This document shows, one piece after another, positions 53,984 to 64,000 of a stretch of 64,000 bases of DNA. The notes beneath the pieces are model-generated. The model did not search any database and was not told where the DNA came from. It was given only the letters and a program-made list of their open reading frames with translations. Numbering within the stretch: the first letter of the stretch is position 1; every line of letters begins with the position of its first letter. The stretch is from positions 159,575,858 through 159,639,857 of the forward strand of contig NC_084794.1 of the NCBI RefSeq assembly GCF_963169125.1, in the 5' to 3' direction. A program made the position numbers and the translations under genes. Source of the stretch: Humulus lupulus (lineage: Eukaryota; Streptophyta; Magnoliopsida; Rosales; Cannabaceae).

Positions 53984-55072
53984 GCGCCCTCCAAAGAGCG
54001 CTGTAGCGCTACCCTGCTTTCAGAAAGGGGTTTTTGAGTTATTTTCAAGGGTTTTTTCTCGGGGGTTCGGGGTTCGATTCCACCACCCCATTTGGTGGAA
54101 TTGGGGCTTCCCGAGGGCTCGGGATTGGTCCCAAGGCTAGGTATTTGACTTGAGGTTTGGTGATGATTCTAATCTATGGTTGTAACTAGGTGTGCGCTAG
54201 GGCTCAAGAGGCATCGTGCTCAAGGATCAAAGTGAACAAAGCTAGTGAATTTAAAGGTAAGAAAACTACACCCGGTGATATGTTTGTGATGGGACTTAGT
54301 GCTCCCGATATCTGTATAGTGTCAATGATGGTATTATGCCATGGGACATGTGATAAATGGCCTAAGAGTGCCGTATACAATATTTGCACACAGGGCGCGG
54401 CTTGGCCACTGGTAGCCAAGGACAGCTTTATATTCACTGAGCTCGGTTTAAGCGGGCTGGAGTGAGTGGGATAAACAGAGGGTGCGGCCTATGGGCGCTA
54501 ACCCTAGTTATCATTTGTAAATTGGTGATTGATATGAGTTGATATGTTTAGTATGCTGAATAATTGATTATCATGAACGCTTATATGGTTGAGAACATGC
54601 TTATATGATATGAGATATTCGATTGTCTGTTGATTGCTTATGCTCTGTTATTGGGTTTTCTTGTTGGGCCTTGGCTCACGGGTGCTATGTGGTGCAGGTA
54701 AAGGCAAAGGCAAGTTGGACCAATCCTGAGGTGGAGGGCTGCGGGGCTGAATGTACATAGTCAGCTGTTTGGTCGCCATGGCCGAGGAGTGGATCAGGAC
54801 AGGGATTGCTTAACTCTCTATTTTGCCTTAGTATGGCTAATACTGTATTTAAATCTCGAATCTTTTGTAAATGGTTTTAATCTTGTTATTTTTGGGATCC
54901 CGTGTAAACAGAAGGTGTTTATTTATAAGAAATGTGACTTTTAATACCAAAATATTTTAACCCTAGCTCCACTATAGTTTCAGTAATACGTTTCAACTAA
55001 ATGACTTGATTAGCAAGTCTAGCACTTTTATAAACACACAGTGTAACGGTCTTGGCTATCTAGGGTGTTACA

Positions 55073-56412
55073 ATTAATGATTGTAAAAGGGCTTTCTGAT
55101 AAGGTTCTAGTTTCCGGGACATCGAATTCCACCAAACACGGTTGTAGAATAGATCACGTGCATCCTAGGTTAAATTCCCATGCTTAAAATCCAAAAAACC
55201 CAAATTTCCTTAAGGGTCGCGGCTCAAGATTCCTATGCCGCGGCATGGACCCAAATAGAGGCTCATCCTCGCCCAAAACCAGACACGGGCCACGACCCTA
55301 CAAGCCCTATGCCGCGGCCCGCCCTCCATCTTCAGCACTCATCAGCCTCAGAGGGCCGCGACGCTCCGGGAACTATGCCGCAGCCCGACCCCTTCGAACC
55401 CAGAATAACCACCATTTTTTACTCTCAAACCTCACTCAAAACCATCCAAAACTATCCCAATTCCACAACTCAATTATCACAAAACTTCTAACATGATTCC
55501 AGCAACACAACCCAGCAAAAACTTAGCCTAGATACTCACCAAAGTCCCACTTCAATCTCTGACACTCAAAAGCTTAAAAACATCAAAACCAGTCAAGAAA
55601 ACACTAAGATTCAGTCATTAAATCATAAATTTGAGCTTACCTTCTCTGATGAACCAACTAGTAAAGATTTCTAAGCTAACTCCCAAGTTCCAAGCTTCAA
55701 TTCAGTCCTTCAATGTCAAAACCCATAAACACCTCAAAACTAAGCCATAAACACAGAATTTAACAACCATGCATAAAGCTTATGAGCTACCTTAATTCTT
55801 GATTGAATCCTCAGCTAATTCTTAAGCTAATCTCCTAGATTACAGCTCCAATTCTCTCAATCCCAGCCAAGTTTTTCTTAAGTTTCTTGTGGTTTTCTTT
55901 GAGAGAGAAAAAGAAGAGGAGGGAAGGTCGGTTCTTAATGTTTCCACCGTGTTCTGTGTTTTACTTTGTCTATCCTTAGGTAATTAAATCAATCCCGAGG
56001 CTCGGGGTACCGAAAACGTCTCCAAGGGAAAAATGGTAAAATTCCCCAGTATTCCCACCTAAGCCTCCTAACCTCAAATATATCTCCAATTATTTATATC
56101 CATAACCCAAATAACAATCTAATACCCAAAATATCCCTTGACTTGCCCCAAGTTAAGCATTAAGTCTCGTTGTGATTTTCCCGCTAACTAGCTCCCTAGG
56201 ATCGCCTCAAATCGCATGTTGCAGATTTACCCACATAATAATGTGGTTCTCACAATTATAGCATATAATCACATTTACATTCATATAACCATATAAGCAT
56301 GCTCATCATTGAATCATGCATTAAACTAATAAATTCACACATAAACCAATTATGCCCTCCTGACACACTAATCAAGGCCCTTAAGTCATATTAGTGATTT
56401 TGGGTCGTTACA
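55073..56412 (-). mobile_element. Family D LTR, right part (minus orientation)
   Basis: From 55090 the sequence is colinear with 21840-23196: GGTTCTAGTTTCCGGGAC, CCTAGGTTAAATTCCCATGC, CCGCGGCATGG motifs at 55230-55390, a GAGAGAGAAAAAGAAGAGGAG tract and the terminus GGGTCGTTACA. Its first third is missing at the contact with the D2 LTR end (55072). Confidence 0.9.
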
Positions 56413-56897
56413 GCTTTGATATGGGCTTGAGGGGAAACTAATGTGTTACATAAGGGACAACCCTGGATTGTCAAGGACATCTCTTGAAGTATACGGATTA
56501 GAATTAATGGAAACTAAATTGGTTAGTAAGGATGCAGCTGAGTATGCAAGGAGTTGCTGGGTATGATTCGAAACTTAGGTATGGACGGATTTGGTATCAG
56601 GGACATTATAAAGAATGATATTTGTTTGGTGGGGAAAATTACCGGTTCACCTGAAGATGTATTTGACTTAAGGATGGATTGGATAGAGTATTGTATCATG
56701 GGACTTGTTGGTATCGCTTGTTAGGAATGAAAAGCTTAAATGCCCCATTACAAGAAAGGACAATGTCTTCATAATTGATCATTGATCTGGTTATTATCAA
56801 ATAAGGATCAAGGAAAGAGACATTTCAAGAATTATTACTTGTACCAAGTGGGGTGTGATCGATTAATAGTAGAGGTTCTTAATCGTTTTACACCTCA
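56413..56897 (+). pseudogene. Very decayed gypsy pol remnant
   Basis: No frame stays open, but near 56790-56850 the translation DHxSGYYQIRIKERDISRI followed by TCTKWG matches the RT motif [24 protein letters not shown] of Tekay-type elements. Upstream, YGLELMETKLVSKDAAEYAR is weaker. This seems to be the oldest sequence in the right part of the window, the host of the flanking D LTRs. Confidence 0.6.
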
Positions 56898-56954
56898 TGT
56901 AAGGACCCCAAATTCGCTAATGAGGCTTAAGGGCCTTGATTAGTGTGTCGAGAG

Positions 56955-57557
56955 TGATACGAACCACACCAACGATTGTGGTGAAACCCGACACCAAATA
57001 TGGCAGCCACCAAGAACACACGAACTTTGGAATGAAGAACCGCGACCCAATGCTTAGCCAAGCATGAACCTTGGTATGAAGAAGACGCCACAAACGGGGA
57101 TGGGAATCCATTTGATAATTCAGGTTGAACGCCACAAGGAACCCCTTGATAAGTTCTAATAGTTTCTTCAAGAACTCAAGAAGAAAAACTCACAAATTTC
57201 ATTTCATCATAATCTGATTTTTTTCCCAAACGTTTTCAAGCCCTCTTATGGTCGAAATTACATGAAAGAAAAGCCCCTTTGTCTTCCTAATGAAAACCCT
57301 AACAATCACAAAAAAAAAGACTCTTGGACTCACACAAGTCAAGTGTTTGACTTTTTACAAGATAAAAACAAAGGCTAAATAAAACGTGATTAAGTGGCTA
57401 ATTAAAATAAAAATACAAGATGCCAAAATCCAATAAGACTCATTACAAGAAGCTAAATATTGATCAAGCTCCTAAACTGGTGTCCTCATCATTCCTCCCC
57501 TCTTGACTTGGATCAACTGGAACTTGACTTGGATCTTTAGTCTTGGTGTCCTCATCA
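56955..57557 (-). mobile_element. 3' LTR of the deleted B element
   Basis: It is 603 bp. It has the mirrored duplicate of the polypurine tract and LTR start at about 57484-57505, and about one unit of the U3 repeat. Confidence 0.94.
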
Positions 57558-57856
57558 TTCCCCCTCTTGAGAAAGATTTGACCTCAAATCGTCACCTGCA
57601 TCAAAAGGACTCAAATCAGAAACATTAAAAGTAGCACTAACAGTATACTCACCTAGTAAATCGAGTCTGTAGGCATTGTCATTGATCCTTTCTAGCACTT
57701 GAAACGACCCATCTCCTCGAGGTAGCAATTTGGAACGTCTTTGTGCTGGGAATCGCTATTTCCTCATGTGTAACCATACCCAATCACCGGGATCAAAAAC
57801 CTGCTTATGACGACCCTTGTTAGCGTCAAGTTGGTTAGTGTTTAAAAGAGCCTCCT
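57558..57856 (-). pseudogene. pol: Deleted B element: polypurine tract and integrase C-terminal remnant
   Basis: The minus-strand translation gives [20 protein letters not shown], a stop, [32 protein letters not shown] and [17 protein letters not shown]. It is joined in the expected orientation to the gag-side linker ending [13 protein letters not shown]. The purine tract at 57558-57569 (minus strand AAGAGGGGGAA) abuts the 3' LTR. Confidence 0.9.
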
Positions 57857-57906
57857 TGTACATGAGTAAATTCTTTGGCTGTTTTGTACGCAATGCTCGC
57901 TTAACC

Positions 57907-59742
57907 TCACTTTTTTTTTGCATAAAAATTATTTTGTTTTCTCTCTAATTTTCCCTCATTGATCGAACTCTTCTCTTTCATTTCTCTCTCACTTGATTCG
58001 ACCCTTTTCTCTCTTTGTCTCTCTTTTTTCTCACTCTCATTCATCTTTTCACTCTCCTTCTTTTGCTCACTCAATTTTTGCAACCTCACTTGGTCTTCAT
58101 ATACTTGCTTTGGCGTCAATGGAGCTAGAGTGATTGTTCGTTGACGGAACGTGAATGAGTACTTGTTGGTGAAGCCATCATGCTGGACTCGCCGATCAAA
58201 TAGCCAAGGCCTTCCTAGAAGGAGGTGTCCAGCTTGCATTGGAACCACATCGCACAATACCTCATTCTCATATTTGCCAATTCGAAATGATACCATAACC
58301 TGTTTTGTAACTCTCACTTCACCACTATCATCCAACCACTGCAACTTGTATGGACGAGGATGTTTAAGCGTTGGGAGCCCTAGCTTTTCAACCATGGAAG
58401 AACTAGCAACGTTAGTGCAACTACCACCATCAATAATAACATTGCATACCTTGTCTTTCACATGACAACGAGTGTGAAAGATGTTCTCCCGCTGCACCTC
58501 TTCTTCCTCTTCTTTTGCTTGCAAATTTAAGGCTCGTCGTGTGACTAGTGCAAGCATCTCACCAGATTCTGCCCCAAACTCCTCACCACCCATAGAAGCG
58601 TCCTCCAATGGTGGCATGTCATCAAGATCATCTTCCTCTTCGGAATCTATCTCCCCATTATCTCGAATTACCATAACTCGCTTGTTTGGACATTGGCTAA
58701 CTATGTGTCCTCGCCCCTGACATTTGAAACATTTTATCTCACTAGAACGGGACGAAGTAGGGGCTGTTTTACCTTGAGGGGTCGTGGTTGTTGTGGCTGG
58801 TTTTGGTGTAAAGGATGAAGTAGGTTGGTCTTCTTTCTTTGGATAGTTCAAACTCCAAGGTGTTGTACTTGGATTGTGTGGGCTCGGTCTTGGCTTTGAA
58901 CTTGTACTTCCCTTCTTGAGCTGCCTCTCAACTTTAATTGCCATATGCACCAAATCTTCCAATTCCACATAATGGTGTAGCTCAATTGGATTAGCAATCT
59001 CTTGGTTCAACCCATTCAAAAACCTTGCCATTGTTGCCTCCCGATCCTCTTCCACATTGGCTCTAATCATAGCCATCTCCATCTCCTTGTAATACTCAGC
59101 AACACTCTTGTAACCTTGACGAAGACCTTGCAACTTAAGGTATAGATCTCGATAATAATGAGATGGTACAAACCGTCGCCTCATCACCTTCTTCCTAGCC
59201 TCCCAAGTGTCAATGGCACGATCTCCATTTCGCCTCCTGTTGATGCACAACTGATCCCACCAAACAATAGCATAATCAGTAAATTCAATGGCAGCTAGTT
59301 TTACCTTCTTCATGTCAGAGTAGTTGTGACAATCGAAAACCAACTCCATCTTCTTCTCCCACTTAAGGTATGCTTCAGGATCACTCTTCCCCTGAAATGC
59401 TGGAATTCTCATCTTGATATTTCCTAAATAATTATCTACCTGGTTCCTAGGTTCTCTATCCCGACCATACCTCCTATAGTTACCCGCCGACATCCTATCA
59501 AACTCTTCATCAGAAACTACCCCTTCCAAATCCCTTTCATTCTCATCCTCCCTTTGGTACACCCTATTCCTCCGTGGCCTCCGTTGTGTTCCCTCTTCTA
59601 CCCTATCCAACCTCTCATGTATTTGTTCACACTCCTCCCTCATCATCCTTCGCATCTCCCCAATTAATGCTTGCATTTGTAGATTCGGAACCTCAGGTGG
59701 AGGAATATCATTGCTTGCATTTTTCTCTGGATTTTGTGCCAT
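57907..59742 (-). CDS. gag: Intact gag-protease of the deleted B element (611 residues)
   Basis: Gag packages the RNA and protease matures it. The frame is open from Met 59742 ([12 protein letters not shown]). It has an N-terminal coiled-coil-like segment (residues 28-55), basic RRPRRNR, gag core (about 105-250, with AIVWWDQLC and [13 protein letters not shown]), a Ser/Thr/Pro linker, zinc knuckle [14 protein letters not shown] at 338-351, an acidic segment, and protease with [13 protein letters not shown] (Asp438) and [12 protein letters not shown]. It ends in KKK then stop, because the A run at about 57905 differs by one base from the complete copy, where the frame continues into RT. It is the longest undamaged gag in family B here. 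It could supply gag in trans, but its element has no RT or integrase. Confidence 0.94.
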   Translation of the reverse strand: MAQNPEKNASNDIPPPEVPNLQMQALIGEMRRMMREECEQIHERLDRVEEGTQRRPRRNRVYQREDENERDLEGVVSDEEFDRMSAGNYRRYGRDREPRNQVDNYLGNIKMRIPAFQGKSDPEAYLKWEKKMELVFDCHNYSDMKKVKLAAIEFTDYAIVWWDQLCINRRRNGDRAIDTWEARKKVMRRRFVPSHYYRDLYLKLQGLRQGYKSVAEYYKEMEMAMIRANVEEDREATMARFLNGLNQEIANPIELHHYVELEDLVHMAIKVERQLKKGSTSSKPRPSPHNPSTTPWSLNYPKKEDQPTSSFTPKPATTTTTPQGKTAPTSSRSSEIKCFKCQGRGHIVSQCPNKRVMVIRDNGEIDSEEEDDLDDMPPLEDASMGGEEFGAESGEMLALVTRRALNLQAKEEEEEVQRENIFHTRCHVKDKVCNVIIDGGSCTNVASSSMVEKLGLPTLKHPRPYKLQWLDDSGEVRVTKQVMVSFRIGKYENEVLCDVVPMQAGHLLLGRPWLFDRRVQHDGFTNKYSFTFRQRTITLAPLTPKQVYEDQVRLQKLSEQKKESEKMNESEKKERQREKRVESSEREMKEKSSINEGKLERKQNNFYAKKK

Positions 59743-60895
59743 GATGGAAATCTACAAAATAAGGTTAGAATAATATGGAGAAAAGACCTCACCACACTCC
59801 CTCACGTGTTTCACTCGAACAATATTTTCACTCAAATCCCCTCGTGTTTCACTCAATTTCAATGGCTTTTACCCTCAAATAGGCTCACACCTCTGCCTTT
59901 TTTCCACTCGTATTCTTCTTTAAGTTCTTCCAAAACTAATCCAACGGTAATATGGAGTATTCAAGCAGCAAATCCAACCAAACAAACCAAACGAACACCG
60001 ACGAAAACTGGTGAAAAAATGACGAAAAATGATGATTTTTGGAACACTTGTGTGGGGTTTCGGCCAAAAGGCCTCTAGACCTTAGGGAACAAGAATAGAA
60101 CAAAAAAAATTTAAGACAGGTACAAGACACAAGAAGAATCAGAATTGGTGGAACTACAATGATTTGAAAACAATACTACTCGGATTGCACAATAGAACAA
60201 GAGTAACTCATGCAAAATTCAGATATTTCACAACAAGAGCAAGAGAACTCAATCCCAATTTCGGATTTCACAATAAGAACAAGAGAACTCAATCCCAATT
60301 TCGGATTTCACAATAAGAACAAGATAACTCAATCCCAATTTCAGATTTCACAATAAGAACAAGATAACTCAATCCCAATTCGGATTTCACAACAAGAACA
60401 AGAGAACTCAATACCAATTTTCGAATTTCACAATAAGAACAAGAGAAAACCAATGCAAATTCAGATTCCACAATTAGAACAAGAGAAAACTCAAAGCCCT
60501 AATTCACGTTAAGAACCCTAATTCACGATTTCAGAAAAAAAATAGATGGATTTTCAACAACCCTAATTCAAACGCACCAATTGAACAAAGAATCGAAAAG
60601 AAAAACAAAGGACTTGAAACTTTGCGTAGACTAGTTTCGGATTTCAAGGGATTTCACAAAGAAATAATGGAAACTTTGGAAATAAGGAAATGATTGAACA
60701 TGGAAACAATTGAAATAAGGAAATTAACTATAGTAGTTTCGGATTTCACAAGAAAAAAAAACAAGGACAAAGAACTCAAAACACGACTAGATGATGAATT
60801 TATTTTTTTTATTTCAGAAACCCTAATTTAAAAAAAAAAACGAATTGAATAGAAAACACAAATGAAAAAGGATAGGCCAAATCGGATGATCCTAA
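59743..60895 (-). other. Leader of the deleted B element
   Basis: This is non-coding, A-rich sequence between primer-binding site and gag. It contains the minisatellite at 60229-60495. The part next to gag matches the other B leaders. Confidence 0.75.
60229..60495 (-). repeat. Minisatellite in the B leader, about 7 units of 38-41 bp
   Basis: Units run CACAATAAGAACAAGAGAAC, TCAATCCCAATTTCGGATTT, with small changes and indels. The same unit occurs about four times in the truncated B leader at 6817-7002. Confidence 0.9.
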
Positions 60896-60907
60896 GCTCT
60901 GATACCA
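60896..60907 (-). other. Primer-binding site of the deleted B element
   Basis: The minus strand reads TGGTATCAGAGC, two bases inside the 5' LTR at 60910. Confidence 0.94.
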
Positions 60908-60909
60908 AC

Positions 60910-61512
60910 TGATACGAACCACACCAACGATTGTGGTGAAACCCGACACCAAATATGGTAGCCACCAAGAACACACGAAATTTGGAATGAAGAACCGCGA
61001 CCCAATGCTTAGCCAAGCACGAACCTTGGTATGAGGAAGACGCCACAAACGGGGATGGGAATCCGTTTGATAAGTCAAGTTGAACGCCACAAGGAACCCC
61101 TTGATAAGTTCTAATAGTTTCTTCAAGAACTCAAGAAGAAAAACTCACAAATTTCATTTCCATCATAATCTGATTTTTTCCCAAACGTTTTCAAGCCCTC
61201 TTATGGCCGAAATTACATGAAAGAAAAGCCCCTTTGTCTTCCTAATGAAAACCCTAACAATCACAAAAAAAAAGACTCTTGGACTCACACAAGCCAAGTG
61301 TTTGACTTTTCACAAGATAAAAACAAAGACTAAATAAAATGTGATTAAGTGACTGATTAAAATAAAAATACAAGATGCCAAAATCCAATAAGACTCATTA
61401 CAAGAAGCTAAATATTGATCAAGCTCCTAAACTGGTGTCCTCATCATTCCTCCCCTCTTGACTTGGATCAACTGGAACTTGACTTGGATCTTTAGTCTTG
61501 GTGTCCTCATCA
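60910..61512 (-). mobile_element. 5' LTR of the deleted B element
   Basis: It is 603 bp from TGATACGAACC to GGTGTCCTCATCA, with the polypurine/LTR-start duplication near 61438-61460, as in the other LTR. Confidence 0.94.
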
Positions 61513-63740
61513 GAGAGAGCATAATTGGGTTAAATATGGTTTGCATGAATATATTGACTTAAATGCATAATTATATGATTAATAATGCTTGTATGATTAT
61601 ATTGGTATTAATGTGATATGTATATATGGTAATTGTGAGAACCACATTATTATGTGGGTAGGTCTACAGAGCACGACTCGAGGCGATCTTAGGGCTAGTT
61701 AGGAGGGAAAAGTCACAACAGGGCTTAACAGTTGACATTGGATAAGTCAAGGGTATTTTAGGTATCGGGTAGCTATTTAGACTATCGGGTTATGAAAATA
61801 ACTATATGGAGATATATTTGAGGTTAGGAAGTCTAGGTGGGAATATTGGGGAATTTTACCGTTTTGCCCTCGGGGACGTTTCCGGCATCCCAAGCCTCGG
61901 GATTGATTTAATGGGATAAGATTAGACTGAGGCTTAAGGAAAACAGTAGACAGAAATTAAACCGACCTTTATTTTCAGCCTTCCTCTTTATTCTCTCTTA
62001 AGGAAAACACAAGGAAAAACACTGAAATCTTAGGGGAATTCAGCTGGAATTCAATGGATTGAAGGAGTGATTTAGAGGCTTAGCTCAAGAATCAATCAAG
62101 AACTTAAGCAGGACTAAGGTAAGCACTAATTTCCTTTTCTGTGGTTAGAAATTCTGGGTTTTGGTTTGGTTTTGAGGTAAAAGTGATTTTGATGTTTAAG
62201 GGCAGAATTAAGGAGGAAAGCTTGGGAATTAGCTTGGATTTGGCTTAGAGAAGTGGTTCTGCAGAAGAGGTAAGTCTCAATTCATGATTTGGAGGTTTTA
62301 ATCTAAGTTTGTATGGTTGGTTTTAAGTGTTTTGAAGTTCTTAAGTTTCAGAAATTGAAAAGAGATTTTAGTGTGTGTTAGGCTGGGTTTTTCTGTGGAA
62401 TTATGTTGTTTAAGTCATTCTAAAGGTGTTGGGATTAATTCGTTTTAAATTGGGGAGCTTTGGGATGGCTTTGTATGAGGTTTAGATGTTCGAAATGGTG
62501 GGATTTTTGGGCACGAAGGGAAGGGTCGTGGCTCTGTTCTAGAGCGCTGCGGCCCTAAGATGAAGATGAGCCAGGAGGGCTCGGCTAAACGTGAGCACCG
62601 CGGCACCCAAGGCAAGGGCCGCGGCGCATGTCTCCTTCCAGGCAAGCCCTTGGCTCTGTTTTGAGGGCAGGGCCATGACTAAGCTTCAAGGGCCATAGCC
62701 CTTGGGTGCACACTTGAACATTTGGGGATCTTAGGCTTGGGAATGTGGTCTAGAATGCTCGGGATCGATTTCACCACCGTGCTTGGTGGAACTCGGATTC
62801 CCAGAAGTTAGTTTTGTATCCGGAAAACCTAATTTGAATATTAATGGAACCCTATACCTTGGTTGTGACTAGGTGATAAAAGCCTAGGCTCGGGAACGGA
62901 TCGTGCTTGAGGAGCGTTGCTTGTAATCCGAAATCGCATAGATTAAAGGTAAGAAAACTCCACCTGGTTGAATATATGTAATGGGACTAAGGGTTCCCTA
63001 TTGTGTATGCTTGAAAAGATGGTATTATGCCATGCAAGCTAATTAGTGAACCAACGGCCTAAGGGTGCCAAGGGTTACACTAGCACACAGGGCGCGGCTT
63101 GGCCACTGGTAGCCGAGGACAGCTGAATATGCACTGAGCTCGGTTTAAGCGGGCTGGAGTCAGTGGGGTAAACAGAGGGTGCAGCCTAAGTTGTCGGCCC
63201 TAATTATTACGTGATATGAATGTTATAAGTGTTTGATTGCATCCATGATTCTGAATTTATGTTGACTGATCAATGTGGGTTATATGAGGAGAGTTCATGC
63301 TTAGTGAGTTTGTTATCTGTTTCTACTGTTTGTGTTGCACATATTTTCTTGCTGGGCCTTGGCTCATGGGTGCTACGTGGTGCAGGTAAAGGCAAGGACA
63401 AGTTTGATCAGCCTTGATTGGAGAGCTCTGCGAGCGGAATGTACATGGCCAGCTACTCAACCGCCACAGTTGAGGTTTAGGCAGGGACACGAGACCCAGA
63501 GATTTTCTATTTTGCCTTAGTATGGCTAACAATTGTTTATGTACTTTTGGAAGTCTGTAAACCAACTTTTAACTCTGTTTCTTTTGGGATCCCATGTATA
63601 TAACTGCTTAATTATTTAAAATGAAACTTTTGAGAACAAAACCTTTTTTAACCCTAGATCATACATGTTTAGTGACACGTTTTTAAACTAATGACTTGAT
63701 TAGCAAGTCTTGCCCTTTTATAAGTAAGTACACAGTGTAG

Positions 63741-64000
63741 GCAAGGGAGGTCATCCCGTGACCTTCTTACCCATCATGTCACTTCTGTGACATTCATGAT
63801 TAATTCCTCAAACTTGACAATGAAGTGTGGTCTAATCAATAGGTAAGGGGGATAATGGGCCGCACGGCCTAACCCAGTCGTGGGTGCCTGAACACGCACG
63901 TTCGTGCTGCGTGTCTGAGAATTCAGGGATGGATCAGACACGTGATGTCTGATATATGCACATTTACATTGTGTGGTTGACTTTATATAAAAGGTCAGAG
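63741..64000. other. Unidentified sequence with short inverted repeats and a TATA-like box
   Basis: It differs from all other sequence in the window. It has short inverted repeats (GGTCATCCCGTGACC; GGGCCGCACGGCC; ATCAGACACGTGATGTCTGAT, with a CACGTG core) and TTTATATAAAAGG near 63983. Possibly the start of another LTR (TGTAGGCAAGGG at 63736 would give a TG start) or a deletion junction. There is no reading frame of note. Confidence 0.5.

Larger units (their letters stand above)
44863..55072 (+). mobile_element. D2 LTR, 3' half, split by a complete B element
   Basis: The pieces 44863-44883 and 53989-55072 together match, in reverse, the D2 LTR at 29424-30480: TGCTTGTAGTGCTGTAGCGCC joins CTCCAAAGAGCGCTGTAGCG across the B element. 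It has the module CTTGTTGGGCCTTGGCTCACGG at 54659 and ends CTATCTAGGGTGTTACA. The 5' half is missing at the contact with the D LTR at 44862, a deletion junction or an old insertion point. Confidence 0.88.
56955..61512 (-). mobile_element. Family B element with internal pol deletion (TSD GAGAG)
   Basis: The element is 4,558 bp with LTRs 56955-57557 and 60910-61512 (603 bp each) and the exact target duplication GAGAG at 56950-56954 and 61513-61517. It keeps leader, gag, protease and the last part of integrase. RT, RNase H and the integrase core are deleted, with the junction at about 57835: sequence equivalent to the linker at 48709 joins sequence equivalent to integrase C-terminus at 53004. 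The two LTRs differ at roughly 15 sites, so this copy is older than the complete B element. Confidence 0.95.
56898..63740 (+). mobile_element. Family D LTR, split by a B element, right end missing
   Basis: It starts TGTAAGGACCCCAAATTCGC at 56898. The pieces are 56898-56954 and 61518-63740, about 2.28 kb. It has GAGAACCACATTATTATGTGG near 61640, CCCTCGGGGACGTTTCCGG near 61870, GC-rich GGGCCGCGGCGC motifs at 62520-62700 and the module CTTGCTGGGCCTTGGCTCATGG with GTGCAGGTAAAGGCAAGG at 63350-63400. It matches D LTR ends up to CACAGTGTAG (63740) and then departs; the last 40 bp or so to the CA terminus are absent. Confidence 0.9.

Overview
The window is a block of plant nuclear DNA made almost entirely of nested LTR retrotransposons. 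Nothing I read looks like a host gene, tRNA, rRNA, CRISPR array or bacterial-type gene. The signs of a plant are Ty3/gypsy gag-pol proteins of plant chromovirus type, primer-binding sites complementary to initiator tRNA-Met (TGGTATCAGAG), LTRs of 0.6 to 2.3 kb bounded by TG..CA with exact 5-bp target-site duplications (TSDs), and a large excess of solo LTRs. A seed plant, probably a eudicot with repeat-rich pericentromeric or heterochromatic DNA, fits best. The species cannot be read from the sequence.

Family labels are mine. Family A: LTR about 1.9 kb, chromodomain-bearing chromovirus of Tekay/Del type, with an extra ORF before gag. Family B: LTR 0.6-0.7 kb, CRM-like pol. Family C: LTR 0.8 kb, a relative of B. 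Family D and its LTR relatives D2 and D3: LTR about 2.3 kb, Tekay-like pol. Family E: an old gypsy element known from one copy.

Layout. 1-1016: tails of an A LTR and a D LTR cut by the window edge. 1017-23196: a minus-strand D element, whose 5' LTR (2947-23196) contains an A solo LTR (3671-21608). That LTR in turn holds a second A LTR (4030-9750, itself holding a truncated B element that holds another A solo LTR), a B solo LTR (10382-11055) and a young full-length A element (11562-21204). 23197-28288: remains of element E, split by a D3 LTR. 28289-31776: a D3 LTR with a D2 solo LTR inside. 31777-38605: a 3'-truncated C element with A and B solo LTRs inside. 38606-44862: a 5'-truncated D element with a 3' LTR. 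44863-55072: part of a D2 LTR holding a complete B element (44884-53983), which holds an A solo LTR. 55073-56412: part of a D LTR. 56413-56897: very decayed pol. 56898-63740: a D LTR holding an internally deleted B element (56955-61512). 63741-64000: not identified.

Thirteen insertions have a perfect 5-bp TSD, so the order of insertion can be read directly. The deepest chain is six levels. The most recent event is the full-length A element: its two LTRs differ by two substitutions and one single-base indel over about 1.9 kb, and its 1.5-kb-codon gag-pol frame has one premature stop. It also carries a 162-codon sense ORF between the primer-binding site and gag that I do not recognise. Other points of interest are clusters of GATATATC palindromes in every A LTR, different palindromic GC-rich clusters in the D-type LTRs, polyprotein tails encoded inside B and C LTRs, and a duplicated polypurine tract/LTR start in one B subfamily.
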